Of a stretch of 64,000 bases of DNA, positions 31,035 through 42,100 are shown piece by piece. This DNA is from Blattamonas nauphoetae (Eukaryota; Preaxostyla; Oxymonadida): positions 62,001-126,000 of the forward strand of contig JARBJD010000196.1 of the NCBI GenBank assembly GCA_033064195.1, read 5' to 3'. The stretch's first letter is position 1. Each line of letters begins with the position of its first letter. The notes under the pieces were generated by a model. It had not been told where the DNA came from. It worked only from the letters and a program-made list of their open reading frames with translations, and ran no database searches. Both the position numbers and the translations under genes were made by a program.

Positions 31035-32759
31035 ATGAGTAGTGAAATGATCTCCCTTCTTATCCTTGTTGCCACCTCCTCTGCCACGTCATGTTCGGCC
31101 AAAAATGTGCATCTAGTCTGCGAAATTGGCAGTGGATGTGTCAATGGTACCTGTGGTGTGTGCACAAAGAACGACCAGTGTAATGGCCAATACGCATGCA
31201 CAGAAGGAGTCTGCAAACACAAAAACCTCTTCCCAACATCATGGCAGACATGGATCGGGATGATAAGTGCTTTTGGAATCAGTATCCTCGGAGGGGCCAC
31301 TGGAATGGGTGGTGGATCATTTGTGGTCCCGATCTATTCCCTTGTGAACGCTTTCTCGACCACAAACACCATCGGGCTCTCCCAAGCAACTATTCTTGGA
31401 AATGGACTGACCTCTTTTATTATAGGCGTCGTGAATCGTCACCCAAATCGGAATCGACCGCGAGTGTACTTTGACATCGTGTTCGTCATGGTGGCTCCAC
31501 TCCTGGCAGGATCATTCCTGGGCGTATTTGTTGCTGCTGTGATTCCACAATATGTCATCATGCTTCTCCTTCTTGCTTTCTTGGTATACACACTCATCAA
31601 AACAGTCAAGCGAGCGTATCGAACGACGAAGAAGGAAAACGCAGAAAGGGCGAAACGACCAAAGAAAGATTCATCCATTCCAGCTCTTCCATCGCCCTCT
31701 CCATCACCGGCGCAATCACCTCTCGACTTGGAGCGTCCACATATCTCTCCGACTCCAAAGCAATCACATTCTCTAAACTCTGCATATATTTCATCATCTG
31801 GTGAGGAAAACCCAGATGCACCACATCAAACGTTTAATGGTGTCGAAATGGTTGAGATGAACCGAGATCGCACGTCACCAGATTTGGACCACGATCACTC
31901 TGTCCCCATTCTCGCTCACGACGAAACAATCACCGATCCTCATATTGAAACAGACCCAGAGCTCGTGAAAAAGCATGCATCTGACGCAGAAGTTCAAAAG
32001 GTCGAACGAAATTCAAAATACATCCCAGAATCCACAAACCCCGCCTTACAGAAAATCTACAAGAAAGAAAGGTTCCCAGGCCTTCGGAAAACACTCTTTA
32101 TTGTTATCTGCTGGATTCTGCTGTTTCTTGTCTCAATAGCTCGTGGGGCAAAGGGGGCACCGTCGCTGTTCGGAATCCCTCATTGTTCCGTCGTGGATTG
32201 GAGCGTTTTCGCAGCTTATCTCGTCGTTTCGTTATTATTGACAGCATTTGCAGGATATATCATCATGCGCGAACAAAAGAAGAAGACAAAACTTGGTTAC
32301 GAAATCACGGAAGGCGATGTTGTCTGGACCGTCAAAACAAGTGTTCTATACCCACTTTTCTGCATTCTCGCTGGATTTGTTGCTGGTCTCCTGGGGATTG
32401 GAGGGGCTATTGTTACCTCGCCTGTGCTGATGGACATGGGCGTCCTCGTCCCTGTCGTCACCGCCACGACGTCCGCCCTGCTGTTCCTAACATCGTCCTC
32501 GTCAGCTGCTCAATTCGCTGTCGGTGGCATGCTGCCGTGGGATTATGGTATTTGCTTCTTTCTGCTCGGATTATCGGGTGCTGTTGTGGGTGGATTGGTG
32601 AATGGTCTCTCAGTGAAGTACAAGCGGTCCTCGATCCTAATCTGGCTGATGGCCTTGCTCTTTGGACTATCGACAATTCTGGCGATTTACAACGGGATCA
32701 ACAACATCGCGTTTCTGGCGAAAACTGGAGGGAGTTTTGGGTTCCACCCGATGTGCTAA
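31035..32759 (+). CDS. TauE/SafE-family membrane permease with Cys-rich luminal N terminus (574 aa)
   Basis: A predicted multi-pass transporter of the sulfite exporter TauE/SafE (4-TOULENE) family, which moves sulfonates, sulfite or related anions. Seen: a short N-terminal hydrophobic signal, then a Cys-rich stretch at residues ~20-62 (CGVCTKNDQCNG, CTEGVCKHK) resembling EGF-like or Dickkopf-like modules. The first helical half carries the family Gly-rich motif GGATGMGGGSFVVP (~86), a long hydrophilic loop spans ~195-360, and the second half carries GLLGIGGAIVTSPVL (~452). Both halves of the internal repeat are present and the ATG at 31035 gives a good signal, so the gene looks complete and single-exon. 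Substrate cannot be read from the sequence. Confidence 0.88.
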   Translation: MSSEMISLLILVATSSATSCSAKNVHLVCEIGSGCVNGTCGVCTKNDQCNGQYACTEGVCKHKNLFPTSWQTWIGMISAFGISILGGATGMGGGSFVVPIYSLVNAFSTTNTIGLSQATILGNGLTSFIIGVVNRHPNRNRPRVYFDIVFVMVAPLLAGSFLGVFVAAVIPQYVIMLLLLAFLVYTLIKTVKRAYRTTKKENAERAKRPKKDSSIPALPSPSPSPAQSPLDLERPHISPTPKQSHSLNSAYISSSGEENPDAPHQTFNGVEMVEMNRDRTSPDLDHDHSVPILAHDETITDPHIETDPELVKKHASDAEVQKVERNSKYIPESTNPALQKIYKKERFPGLRKTLFIVICWILLFLVSIARGAKGAPSLFGIPHCSVVDWSVFAAYLVVSLLLTAFAGYIIMREQKKKTKLGYEITEGDVVWTVKTSVLYPLFCILAGFVAGLLGIGGAIVTSPVLMDMGVLVPVVTATTSALLFLTSSSSAAQFAVGGMLPWDYGICFFLLGLSGAVVGGLVNGLSVKYKRSSILIWLMALLFGLSTILAIYNGINNIAFLAKTGGSFGFHPMC

Positions 32760-33279
32760 TTTGGGAGATACGACGACAAGTCTTGGCCAGCAAGCGAAGG
32801 GTATGGCGACGAATGCAACATCACTCTTTTTGGCGATTGGAGCAAGTGTGTCCCTCAGCGAACACTGGCTCAACTTGATTCTTGATTTTGTCTTGCAGTT
32901 TCAGTATTTCTGATTAAACATTTCACGGGTGTCGTCATATAGCAGCTATCGAGGTTTTCTTTGAGTGCATTGCCAAAATTCGATTGGAAACGGGATTATC
33001 TGGAACTTCTCCGTCTCTTTTGGAGTGGGACAGTCATGAGTTGGGTTGGTGTGGATGAGATGGTTTTCGCTCTTCTGCCTTTCCGACGAGTTGACCACGA
33101 TGGTTGATGAGATGTTGGTTCTGAGATGACATCTCGCGATTGGAATGACGTTCTTGAATCCGAATCGTTGTGGAAAACCATGAGGTGATGTCAGAGCAAA
33201 CAAACATCACATACAAACAATGTTTGCTGCCCAAAAGAAGTCAGAAATAGTTCTTCAGGGTGATTGTTCTTGTCTGATT
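32760..33279. other. Intergenic, no gene seen
   Basis: About 520 bp between the permease stop and the convergent ARM-like gene stop. Short overlapping frames on the minus strand (32946-33234) are not conserved or domain-bearing. Probably two 3' UTRs. Confidence 0.5.
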
Positions 33280-34356
33280 CTATTCCCATTGTGGAAGGTT
33301 CATGCCATGCATGTTGCTCAAAATGATCGACAAAGTAGCAATCCAGCCTCCATGCCATTTCTGGGTGTCGTTTCGTAGCTTTTCCACAATCACATCTTCG
33401 ATGCCCTCCATTCTCAACATTCGATCCACTGTCTTTCCCATCTGTCGCATTTCTCCCCCTTTTTTGTTCCGTTCCTGCTGGGCGATGGTCATCAAAGACA
33501 GAAAACTGTAATTTGATTGTTCGGCTTCGACGAATGTCAGATAACTTGGGATCGTGAGAAAGACGGGAATATGAAGAAGAAAATCCATCATTGGTTGAAA
33601 ATATGGAGATATTTGGAGGAGTTCAGCAAGAAGATGCATGAATTCATTGCATAGCTCGCCATCGATGATCAAAAAGCGGTTCACGCACAAATACCAAATA
33701 TACTTCTCCGAAGGGACGAGAACTTGCTCCAAGATCGTTTCATGAACAGTTTTTGGTTCATAGTCATCTGCAATTCCGAGTTGTGTGAGACCATACGGAG
33801 TTGCGAGCCAGACAGTTCTGGACATGATTGTCATGAGATGGACGTGGATATCGAGTGTTTCTCGAAATGAGAGAGACTGTGGATGAAGAGTGTTGATGAG
33901 TTGAGGGATAAGATCAGCTTCCACGAGGGATCGAAGAACGTGAACTGTGCACCAGAAGAGCAGATTATCCATCATTCTCATTCCTGCAGTTGTGATTGCA
34001 TGAGTTGGTATAGAAAGGAGCACCACAATGGATTGTACGAAGTCTGTCAATGATTCATCAGCGGTTTGCTTAAAGTTGTCGAGAAATCGATCTGCTGATT
34101 CTCGATCCGTCGGATGCACAGATGCCATCAAGTTCACGGCTTTCGATACCAACCGGCCATCAAGTGTAGGTTGGAGTTTCACTGTGGCTATCAGAGAATG
34201 AAAGATAATCACCCTTTCATAATCAGATTCATCTCGATTGTATGGATCCCAATCCAGGAAGGGATAACAGTCTGGAGAATACTCCAACTGAGGACAGGGC
34301 AAATGAGAGCGTGTTGTACTTGAGGAGGTTGCTGTTTTGTTGATTCTCTGGTTCAT
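33280..34356 (-). CDS. ARM/HEAT-like family protein (358 aa)
   Basis: A single-exon gene from the ATG at 34356. The sequence is a run of amphipathic helices typical of alpha-solenoids. From memory it matches a strongly expanded oxymonad (Blattamonas-type) family with the order DCYPFLDWD near the N terminus, a middle LVEADLIPQLINTL segment, SEKYIWYLCVNR, and the diagnostic C terminus MGKTVDRMLRMEGIEDVI. Members often stand alone like this, or sit before kinase or SPRY domains in larger proteins. No catalytic residues are visible; a scaffold role is an inference. It does not share close sequence with the larger ARM-like gene beside it (34700-37405). Confidence 0.75.
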   Translation of the reverse strand: MNQRINKTATSSSTTRSHLPCPQLEYSPDCYPFLDWDPYNRDESDYERVIIFHSLIATVKLQPTLDGRLVSKAVNLMASVHPTDRESADRFLDNFKQTADESLTDFVQSIVVLLSIPTHAITTAGMRMMDNLLFWCTVHVLRSLVEADLIPQLINTLHPQSLSFRETLDIHVHLMTIMSRTVWLATPYGLTQLGIADDYEPKTVHETILEQVLVPSEKYIWYLCVNRFLIIDGELCNEFMHLLAELLQISPYFQPMMDFLLHIPVFLTIPSYLTFVEAEQSNYSFLSLMTIAQQERNKKGGEMRQMGKTVDRMLRMEGIEDVIVEKLRNDTQKWHGGWIATLSIILSNMHGMNLPQWE

Positions 34357-34699
34357 TCTCTTGGATTCGGAGAGAAATCACTCGTTATGGGTCAGAATTG
34401 AATGATCGATATCTTGAGATTTAGATGAAAAAAATCGTTCATAGGGAAGAAAAAAATCGAACAATGGAGGACCCTCTCGAAGGTGCATGTCAACATCGAA
34501 GAAGGAGATTGCGAATAATAATTACCTCTCTGGACCTCGCACACTTCATCCCTGTCGAAATATGTGAACATTGTCATGAGATGAGAATAAATAAAGAGAT
34601 GACATGAAAAAGGAACACGAAATGTGATTGGTACGTTCGTGTGTGACGAAAATGAATGCGAAGGAGTGAACAGCATCATCTTGCGTAATGCCCACCGAT
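34357..34699. other. Intergenic between two ARM-like genes
   Basis: About 340 bp, containing the 5' region of the 33280-34356 gene and the 3' end of the 34700-37405 gene. AT-rich tracts around 34420-34460 could be promoter elements. No separate gene is supported. Confidence 0.4.
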
Positions 34700-37405
34700 T
34701 CAACTCCGCAAGTTCGCTCCATTGAAGTGCATCATTTCTCTGACAGTGAAAGAACGATCGAAGACGCGGTCTTTCTGGATTAAGAGGAAGTCCAGAATAT
34801 CCTGCCAACCTTCCTCCAGACAGTGTGGAATTGGGACTTGATGTTTCTTTCTTTTTGTTATTTTCTGATTAGAATCTGTTGCTTGAAGCATCAGGACTTC
34901 GAGCATCCAGCCATATTGGAATGAAGTGGTGTGATCCATCAAACCAGTGACAAAACGAGAGAAGATGCCGATCCTGCTGAGACACTGGATGATCACACGC
35001 TGATCACACAATTCGCTGATTTTGATGACAATTGAATCGCGTTTGTCTCTGTCTGCAGAATTCGGAAGAAATGGTTCGAAATATTCTTTGCTGATCAAGT
35101 TGATGGAAGGAGTGATCAGTTGTTCGAGACGTGATGGAGTTAGACGAGTTGCACAAATTGATAGTTGCGATAGAGTTTCCACTGCAAAGGAAAGAAGTTG
35201 CCAAGTGGCATGTCTGGAGGAGATTAGGTTCTGGCTGATCATTCGCGTCACAACTCCAACTGTCTCCAGATCGACATCGTCCCACTCGTCGAATGTTGGT
35301 GGAAGGGTGTCTGGTTTTGGGTTGAGGAGATTGCGGATGGGAGTGAGATAGAACGATTCCACGGGGAGAGAGAGGAGAGACTCCAAGACGTGGAAGAATT
35401 GTTCTTTTGATCTGCCAGCTTTTCTGAACAATTCCGGAAGATACACAGATTGGAGTCTGTTTTTGTGGAACGCGCAGATCCGAAGGATGGTGTCGTCATC
35501 CAAACGGGAGTCGCTTTCCATCAGAGCAACAATTCTGTCCACAACATTCATGATCTCATCTTCGGTGAGATCACAAACAATTTCAGATGTGAGGATGAAG
35601 GGAGGAGACGACGACGAGAGGGTTGATTCATCCATTGCTTGCCTCAATTCATCTTGACATCGTTTTCTCACGCCTGTTGCTCCGCCATATCGGAATAAAT
35701 CGATGAAAAAGTCGAGAATCGGTGTATCAAAGCAGTTGTGAATGAAGGCGAATGGATGATGTGAGAGATGAACAAAGTAATCGTTCGTTTGGTTGTGGAA
35801 TGAGCGATAAATGTCATCCAATTCGCTCTGATCTTGATCAAGCTTGTGTGAGTATACAAACTGTCCAATTTTGACGAGACATTCCTTCAGTACTTTGACG
35901 AGTTGGGTGTGGAGCGATTCGAATTCGGCTGCGAATGGTAACGTGGAAGGAGACACGACTTCGAAGATGGCAGAGAACCATCCATTCTGAATCATCCTCA
36001 CGAGAGCTTGACAGTCGAGGTGTTTCACGAAAATGTGAGAAGCACTGAGAATGGCTGTGGCGTGGTGTGGTCGAGCGGGAGTGAAGAGAGCGCAGAGTGT
36101 TTGTGTGGGCAGTTCCAACGAATCCTCGGAATCCCACTTCAGTTCCATTGAGAATTTGGATTCTGACCAGAAAATCGGTTTTATTTCATTCGGGCACTTA
36201 TTCATGAGACATAGAAATGCCTGAACCCCCAAATCAGAGAACTTCCACCCCTGGCTCATTCGAACAAGAAGCCGTTCAACTGTCTCCACCCAGGGGAGTT
36301 CTGACATCCAACTCCCTTCGCCAAAGTCTTCTATCATGTTCTTTCTCATCCCACCAAAAATTGGTTCAAGGTTGGGATCGGCGAAGTCAGTGGAGCCACG
36401 TGTGACGTGTTTGTTGAATAATCTCATGTTCGAGATGAGAGAGATGCCAGAGTGGAGATCGGAGGGGCAAACTGGATGGGCGAGGAGATACTGCAAATAT
36501 GTGCAGAATTGTTGGAAAATATGACCCAATATTTCAGATGCGAGGGTTTCCGCGTTAGTGGAGAAAAATTTGTTTCGGAGCTGACAGGAGAGTTCTCTGT
36601 GTGGGCAAAAGGTGAAAAAATCGTCCACAATCGATATGAGGTGGCGGTGGAATTGGATTGTGGTTCCGGTCAATGGGACTTCGAGGGGCTTTAGCTGGTC
36701 GAAGAGTTGAGGCAGTTGACCTGTTGCGGCCATTGCCGTGGAGAATGTTCCTGTTGAATACCTCAGACTGATGTCGAAAAAGGAGAGGGCAACTGTTCGG
36801 AGCGTGTCAGATGGATGGCAAACGAGTTTGATGAGAGCGGACGTCACTTTTGTTTGGCAGAGTCTCTCTGCAGGGAATAGGGATTCGATGAGTTGATTTT
36901 TGGGTTTACCGCAATGTTCGATGTGGATTTCTGCATATCCCAGGAAACGGGAAGCATGGTAAACTTCAATTGGGGTCAGTTTTATTCCAGAGTTTACCTG
37001 ATCGACCAGCGAGATACAGCCCTGCCGTAGATCATCTGTCGTAACCGAATTCTGCAAGACCAATCTCCAATCTGATGTGGTGGAGGTGGTAAGTGCGATC
37101 TCATTTCCCTCCAAAAGTGCTTGTTCCGAGATTGTGTCGGCATTCATTCGCTTTCGTTTCAGTTCAGATTGCAAAATCTGTTTGGAGATTCGAACATAGT
37201 GTTTATCATCATCGGCAGTTGTGAGTACATCAGTTGGGAATGGCACTACATGCGTATCAAGCACGGATTCGTGGGGAATTGTGAGGGAGCTTGGAATTGT
37301 GCTATGAACGACGTGACTGTTCGAATTCGAAGATTGAGAATGTGTTTTTCTAGGATTTAACTGGGTTTGATTGCGTTTTCTCCCCAATTTATGCTTGGGA
37401 GGCAT
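34700..37405 (-). CDS. F: large ARM/HEAT-like protein (901 aa)
   Basis: An intact single-exon gene from the ATG at 37405 (MPPKHKLGRKRNQ, a basic N terminus) to TGA at 34700. The body is a long series of helical repeats with characteristic peptides such as LIKLVCHPSDTLRTVALS, CPSDLHSGISLISNMRLF, FTPARPHHATAILSAS and LTEDEIMNVVDRIVAL. A second, broken copy (G) lies at 56231-59402 with the same order throughout. No enzyme motif is present; an alpha-solenoid scaffold is the best description. It is the functional representative of this family in the window. Confidence 0.8.
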   Translation of the reverse strand: MPPKHKLGRKRNQTQLNPRKTHSQSSNSNSHVVHSTIPSSLTIPHESVLDTHVVPFPTDVLTTADDDKHYVRISKQILQSELKRKRMNADTISEQALLEGNEIALTTSTTSDWRLVLQNSVTTDDLRQGCISLVDQVNSGIKLTPIEVYHASRFLGYAEIHIEHCGKPKNQLIESLFPAERLCQTKVTSALIKLVCHPSDTLRTVALSFFDISLRYSTGTFSTAMAATGQLPQLFDQLKPLEVPLTGTTIQFHRHLISIVDDFFTFCPHRELSCQLRNKFFSTNAETLASEILGHIFQQFCTYLQYLLAHPVCPSDLHSGISLISNMRLFNKHVTRGSTDFADPNLEPIFGGMRKNMIEDFGEGSWMSELPWVETVERLLVRMSQGWKFSDLGVQAFLCLMNKCPNEIKPIFWSESKFSMELKWDSEDSLELPTQTLCALFTPARPHHATAILSASHIFVKHLDCQALVRMIQNGWFSAIFEVVSPSTLPFAAEFESLHTQLVKVLKECLVKIGQFVYSHKLDQDQSELDDIYRSFHNQTNDYFVHLSHHPFAFIHNCFDTPILDFFIDLFRYGGATGVRKRCQDELRQAMDESTLSSSSPPFILTSEIVCDLTEDEIMNVVDRIVALMESDSRLDDDTILRICAFHKNRLQSVYLPELFRKAGRSKEQFFHVLESLLSLPVESFYLTPIRNLLNPKPDTLPPTFDEWDDVDLETVGVVTRMISQNLISSRHATWQLLSFAVETLSQLSICATRLTPSRLEQLITPSINLISKEYFEPFLPNSADRDKRDSIVIKISELCDQRVIIQCLSRIGIFSRFVTGLMDHTTSFQYGWMLEVLMLQATDSNQKITKRKKHQVPIPHCLEEGWQDILDFLLIQKDRVFDRSFTVREMMHFNGANLRS

Positions 37406-37497
37406 GTTGGAGGGATCTGCCCTCTGATTCCTTCTCCTCCCTGGATCACTTGGTTGTTCACTCCATCACATGCGTGATGTCATTTCTATCTCGAAAA
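37406..37497 (-). promoter_or_regulatory. Conserved upstream region of F, shared with G
   Basis: These 92 bp upstream of the F start match 59403-59493 upstream of G at most positions, for example GGATCTGCCCTCTGATT and GCGTGATGTCATTTCTAT. The match stops abruptly after ATCTCGAAAA in both. It probably marks the shared core promoter and 5' UTR carried along in the duplication. Confidence 0.6.
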
Positions 37498-38177
37498 TCG
37501 CTGAAATCTCTTCCTGACTGACACTATGAATTCTTCCGTATCAACAGACAACAACACAGCTGTGTCACTTGTTTATTCACAATTTCACACACCCTTCAAT
37601 TCTACCAATCATCTCCTGAGACTCTCCCCCTTCGCACAAGCACTGATTTCTTGTGAAGATACTCTTCGCCCTCTGGAGATGCGTTCTTCCACTTTCAACT
37701 ACTCCAGCCATCACACATCCCGAAGAATGGGGTGATTGACAATTATGTCAGAATCAACACAGATTGAAAAGTGAAATGTGGTGGATTTGGCGAGGTTTTA
37801 ATCTGATTCACGGAATCCTGAAATCAAAACTTCAACGAGATCAGAGGACAACAAAATCAAACTCTGGACTGTTGCAAACATGAAGAAGAATTATTGCATA
37901 CATCCACCTGAAATGATGGAACGATAAGAGAATGAGAGGAAAGAAACACACCCGCTGAGGAACGTGGATGATCCAACAGGAAAGATAGTCGTTCAAATGA
38001 TGAAAATAGGCACACACCGTCTGAGGAGAGATGAACGAATCTCGAAAGTGGAAAAATCATACAGCCAACTGAATAAATAGAGGGAGATCAAAGAACACAG
38101 CGGCAACGAACTCAATATGAATGAGAAGAAGATACTTATAGTCTTGGAGATTCAGACAACAGATAAAAAAAGAAAAA
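37498..38177. other. Intergenic, no gene supported
   Basis: About 680 bp. A 69-codon frame on the + strand (37526-37735, starting MNSSVSTDNNT) begins close to the F promoter and could be a small divergent gene, but it has no recognised domain or second copy. The rest is AT-rich. Confidence 0.35.
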
Positions 38178-38732
38178 TCAACGTTGAGGAGAGTACGTGA
38201 CTCCCTTCCGGAGGCATTCGTTATCCACTCGACTGTTGACCTCTTCGATTTGAGATCGAAGACTCGACGTGGTTGAAGAGATGGACGAATTGGCTTCTTG
38301 AACATGTTGCAGTTCGTTGGAGATCTGAGACAGCTGAAAAGAAAGAGAAGAGATCTGGTTTTCAAGTTGTTGCTTTGCGCTCGTCCTTGCTTCTTCATTC
38401 TTCTTCTTTTCGCTTTCGGCTCTCGTGGTCAGGTCAGCAATCATTTCATTTTGTTGATGAATTTGACTCTTCAGTTGTGATATCAACAGGTTCTGTTGAT
38501 CAATCTTCTGAGTAGATTTTTCAATTTCTTGTTTATGTTGTCTGAGACTCAGTTTTGCATCCTCAATTTCATTCTTCATCGAATTCATATCTGCCACGAG
38601 TTGTCTGAAATCCTCGTACTAAGAAAGAACCAAACAGAATAAAAATTCAGGAAAGGAAAAAAGAGAATATACAAAGTCACTGGAAACGATTGATGTCTCG
38701 ATATGAGTTCCGGGAGTTGGATGTGATAACAT
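38178..38732 (-). CDS. Small coiled-coil protein with one 54-bp intron
   Basis: The 3' exon (38178-38618) encodes a continuous coiled coil: LRQHKQEIEKSTQKIDQQ, SQLKSQIHQQNEMIADL, then more Gln/Glu/Ser heptads, ending RKGVTYSPQR. Just upstream the frame meets CTTAG, and an upstream open segment ends in GTATAT. Removing 38619-38672 joins IVSSDF to YEDFRQLVADM in phase. The nearest in-frame ATG is at 38732, giving about 169 residues; the upstream segment stays open to about 38810, so another exon may precede it. Function unknown; it could be a cytoskeletal or SNARE-like tether. Confidence 0.55.
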
Positions 38733-38810
38733 GGAGTTTTTTGTTATGGCATTTTCTGGTCGAAAAAAATCATGTCCAATCTCTCTGATGCGCAGTCTGA
38801 ATTCACGAAA

Positions 38811-39113
38811 TCAATGAATAGTGAAGAAAAGGAAGATGTGGAGAATAAGAATCCGAGAATGATGGAGAACGAACTGATGAGCTGTCATAAAACAGCCCAG
38901 AACGACAGAGGAGACGAGAAAAGCTGTTGTGAGAAAACCGTGGGATGATACCTTCGAACTTGGAGTTGTGGGAATCGAATTGACCTCTCCGCAAATCCAT
39001 CCACAACACAAACCAATTCCATCACACTTCTGTCTTCACAAACTGACTTGTGGAAAGTGTGGCAAAGTCGGGTCAGTAAATTATGATTCGTTGGATGGGC
39101 ATCACATATTGTG
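38811..39113. other. Unresolved stretch, possible 5' exon of the coiled-coil gene
   Basis: A minus-strand frame (39011-38811) contains a hydrophobic segment (GFLTTAFLVSSVVLGCF) that could be a membrane helix spliced onto the coiled-coil gene. The splice signals were not convincing, so it is reported only as a possibility. Confidence 0.25.
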
Positions 39114-42100
39114 TCAGAAGACACGAGAGAAGTCCACTTGTTTCAGTCTCCGTCTTTGCTCATATCGGCGGATTGTCGCAAGAAGAATCCCAATCACAGT
39201 GATCCCATTCTCGTAGTCATCCAAGTACGACGAACGAGATACAGTGAAAACGACATGATCCAACAGACCTCGCTTCACCAACTTCATCCGAACAGCATCA
39301 GACGAGATACTGACGAATCGAGAGAAGAACTTGAGAGCTGCAGACACAGCAGCAGGAACGTAGTGTCTGAGAAGATGAAGAGAGGTAACTCAAAACAAAC
39401 CGGAGAATCGACAGAGTGTATTTACTGACGAAATATCTGATTGTTGAAAAAGTGAGATCTGACGAAGGAAAAGAAAAGAGTCAGCAAACCTTCAACAGCC
39501 AAAGATCGCACATGCAACGAAATAATGCTGATATGTCTGAGGAAAGTGTCATCCTGGGAAACAAGATGAGAGAATTGGTCTTTGAATGCGCTTGTTGTGA
39601 GAGGGGTGACGAGAGAGGGGATGCCAGAGAGGGAGGAGAGATGTTGGAGGCTGACTCGCTGAGCAGCAGCGAGAGAAGGAAGATGGCAGATGAGAGGAGA
39701 GTCGAAGTGAGCAGGAATGCTGAGCCAGTGAAGAGACACAACAGTCTCTCCAGCAACACTCAACGATTCCAGCTCTTCTTGGTTCGGGCTCAGATCGAAC
39801 GGAGACAGCAACTTGAAGACTTCAGCGAGAGACGAACAAGCTCCGAAGGGAGCGGAAAAGACGCAATACTCGCAGAAAACATTGAGAAAGGCCAGCCACA
39901 ACGAATGATTGACTGTGACGATGGATGGAGAGGAGAGGAGGGTGTGGGTGAGGTGGGGAGGAGGGAGATAACAGAAGAGTTGGTGAATGAGCGCCTGTGC
40001 GGCTGGATGATCTGTTTCGAAGAAGAACATGGAGACGATTTGGTCAAACGCTCGGAGATCGAGATGAAGATTGGGACATCGAAGAAGGAGCGAGTGTAGG
40101 CCAACGAAGGGATTGTGGAGGAACTTGCTGGAAGTGCAGAGAGTCGGATCAGGCCATTCTCTGAGGAACGCGTCTGGGTCAGTGCGGAGATATCGCTCGA
40201 ACATCAGATCCATCGGGAAGAAGGAGGGTCGGTGTTTGGGGGCGATGGAGGTGTGGTTGAGAAAGAATGCTGGATTCACCCAATGTGAGAACTTTTTCGG
40301 ATTTGGGTCGAGATCAGTTCTGATGAGTTCTGTCAGTACAGTTGGGAAATCGAAGCCACGAAAGACAGACAAGATCGAGCCGAGAGTGGTCGCGAATGGA
40401 CTTCGATAGTGTTCTGATTGTTCCTGCGTCAACAACGAACTCGGATCGCTGGAGAGTTTCAACATCATCTGATTCCGCCTCTCAAACTGCAGCAGGAAGT
40501 CCACCTTCCAATGCTCGGACATCCAATCCACGTTGCTGAACATGACTTGTCAGACGAAGAGACAAGCAGTGTCGAACAGCGGAGACGAGCTCATGTCTGC
40601 AGCCAGAAACGCGCGGAAGTTGAAATCCGATTTCGACATCATCTGTCCATTTCTACACTGGTACATGAACTCCAGCCATCGCCCCCACACTTCCAGCAGC
40701 GTGTTCTTCTCCACTGTTGATCCGTCAATGATCGCTGTGCGGAGACCGACAAAACGGTCGTCGTGGGGATCATCAACAATTCGGAGTATGTCTCCGAATT
40801 GGAAGAAGAGACGGTGACAGTGGGATTGGACAGCGAGATTTGACGAGTAAACACCAGCGAGGAGGCGGGTGCGGAAAGTGTCGATGTCATCAATGCACTT
40901 TGCGGATTTCGTCGCTTTGACAACTGCCAAACATCGATTGAGTGAAGTCATCAGCTTCACATCGTCCGTCTCGTCGAACAGCGAGACGGTGAATGTCTCA
41001 TTTTCATCGATGAAGCGAGGCGGGGTGACAAAAAGAGTGTCGAGTTCAGAATCTGAAGGGTGATACCGACGGCTTAACCACGAGATGGAAGGGGGAGGTG
41101 GTCGAGTGAGGATGAGATGAATGGAGGAGAGGATCTGTCGGGAATGATCAGCGATTGAGGAAGCAAGGAAGACGAACTGGTCAGACGAGACATTTGGAGA
41201 ATCTGACGACGACTGAGTGGACAGGAGAGAGATCTGGGTGGAGATGGACGATGCGTGGCCTGTGCTGTCTGTCGATGAAGTTCGGCGGTCGAGAGAAGAG
41301 AGAAGGGGCGATGGGATGGAAGTTTCGGTGGAGATGGTGGAGGAGAGGAGTGAAGTGTCGGCATCCATCCAATTCGTGCTCACATCTGGATTGAAAGGAA
41401 GATGATGAATGTGTGGGGCAATCTAGTCGGACGAGACTACCGTTCTGTCGTTCTCTTCGGTTTGAGGTGGGATGGCTCTGAGTTGATGTTTCGTTTGGAG
41501 GGAGAGGAGAGTGGCTCGGAGACAGCGAGATTGGAGGAAGGAAAGATCACTCTGAAGTGAACAGTGAGTGAAAAATGAAGACAGACCAATGATTCCGCAC
41601 CGTGAACCACCATCAGCATCATCCTCATCCACACTTTCCAATCGGAATGCGCATTCCGGACTGTCTCCAGCGAGTGTGTCTCTTTGATCTCCTTCACAGC
41701 ATTGAGAAGCTTTTCTGAAGATTCAGCATCATTCCAGCGGAGGAATGAGTGGTTTGGCACAGTCAAGGAGCTGTGATTGTTTGGGTCAAGAACAAAGTGT
41801 GTGAAAAAAGAGGCGAGATTGTGGAGGAGAAACGGATTGGAATATGCCATTTCAGTCTTGTCAAGACTAAGAAAACATTCTGTAAAATACTGCGAGTGAT
41901 CGGTTGGAGATGAATTTGGGAGAATGAGATCTCCAGAAGCCACGAAATGTTCGATGAGAGCAACCATGATGCGCGAGAAGACAATATCCTTCTGTTCTGG
42001 ATCAGGCGGGAGGATCAATCGATTTTGTTCCTTGAGAGTTGGATGGATGTGCAGAAAGAAATGGCAGAGGGTGAAGATGTCGGAAGAGAGATGACCAGCG

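Noticed and set aside
38929-39216. Plus-strand frame with a CGKCGK zinc-finger-like peptide
   Set aside because: Only one Cys pair with poor spacing, no second copy, and it opposes a probable exon of the coiled-coil gene.
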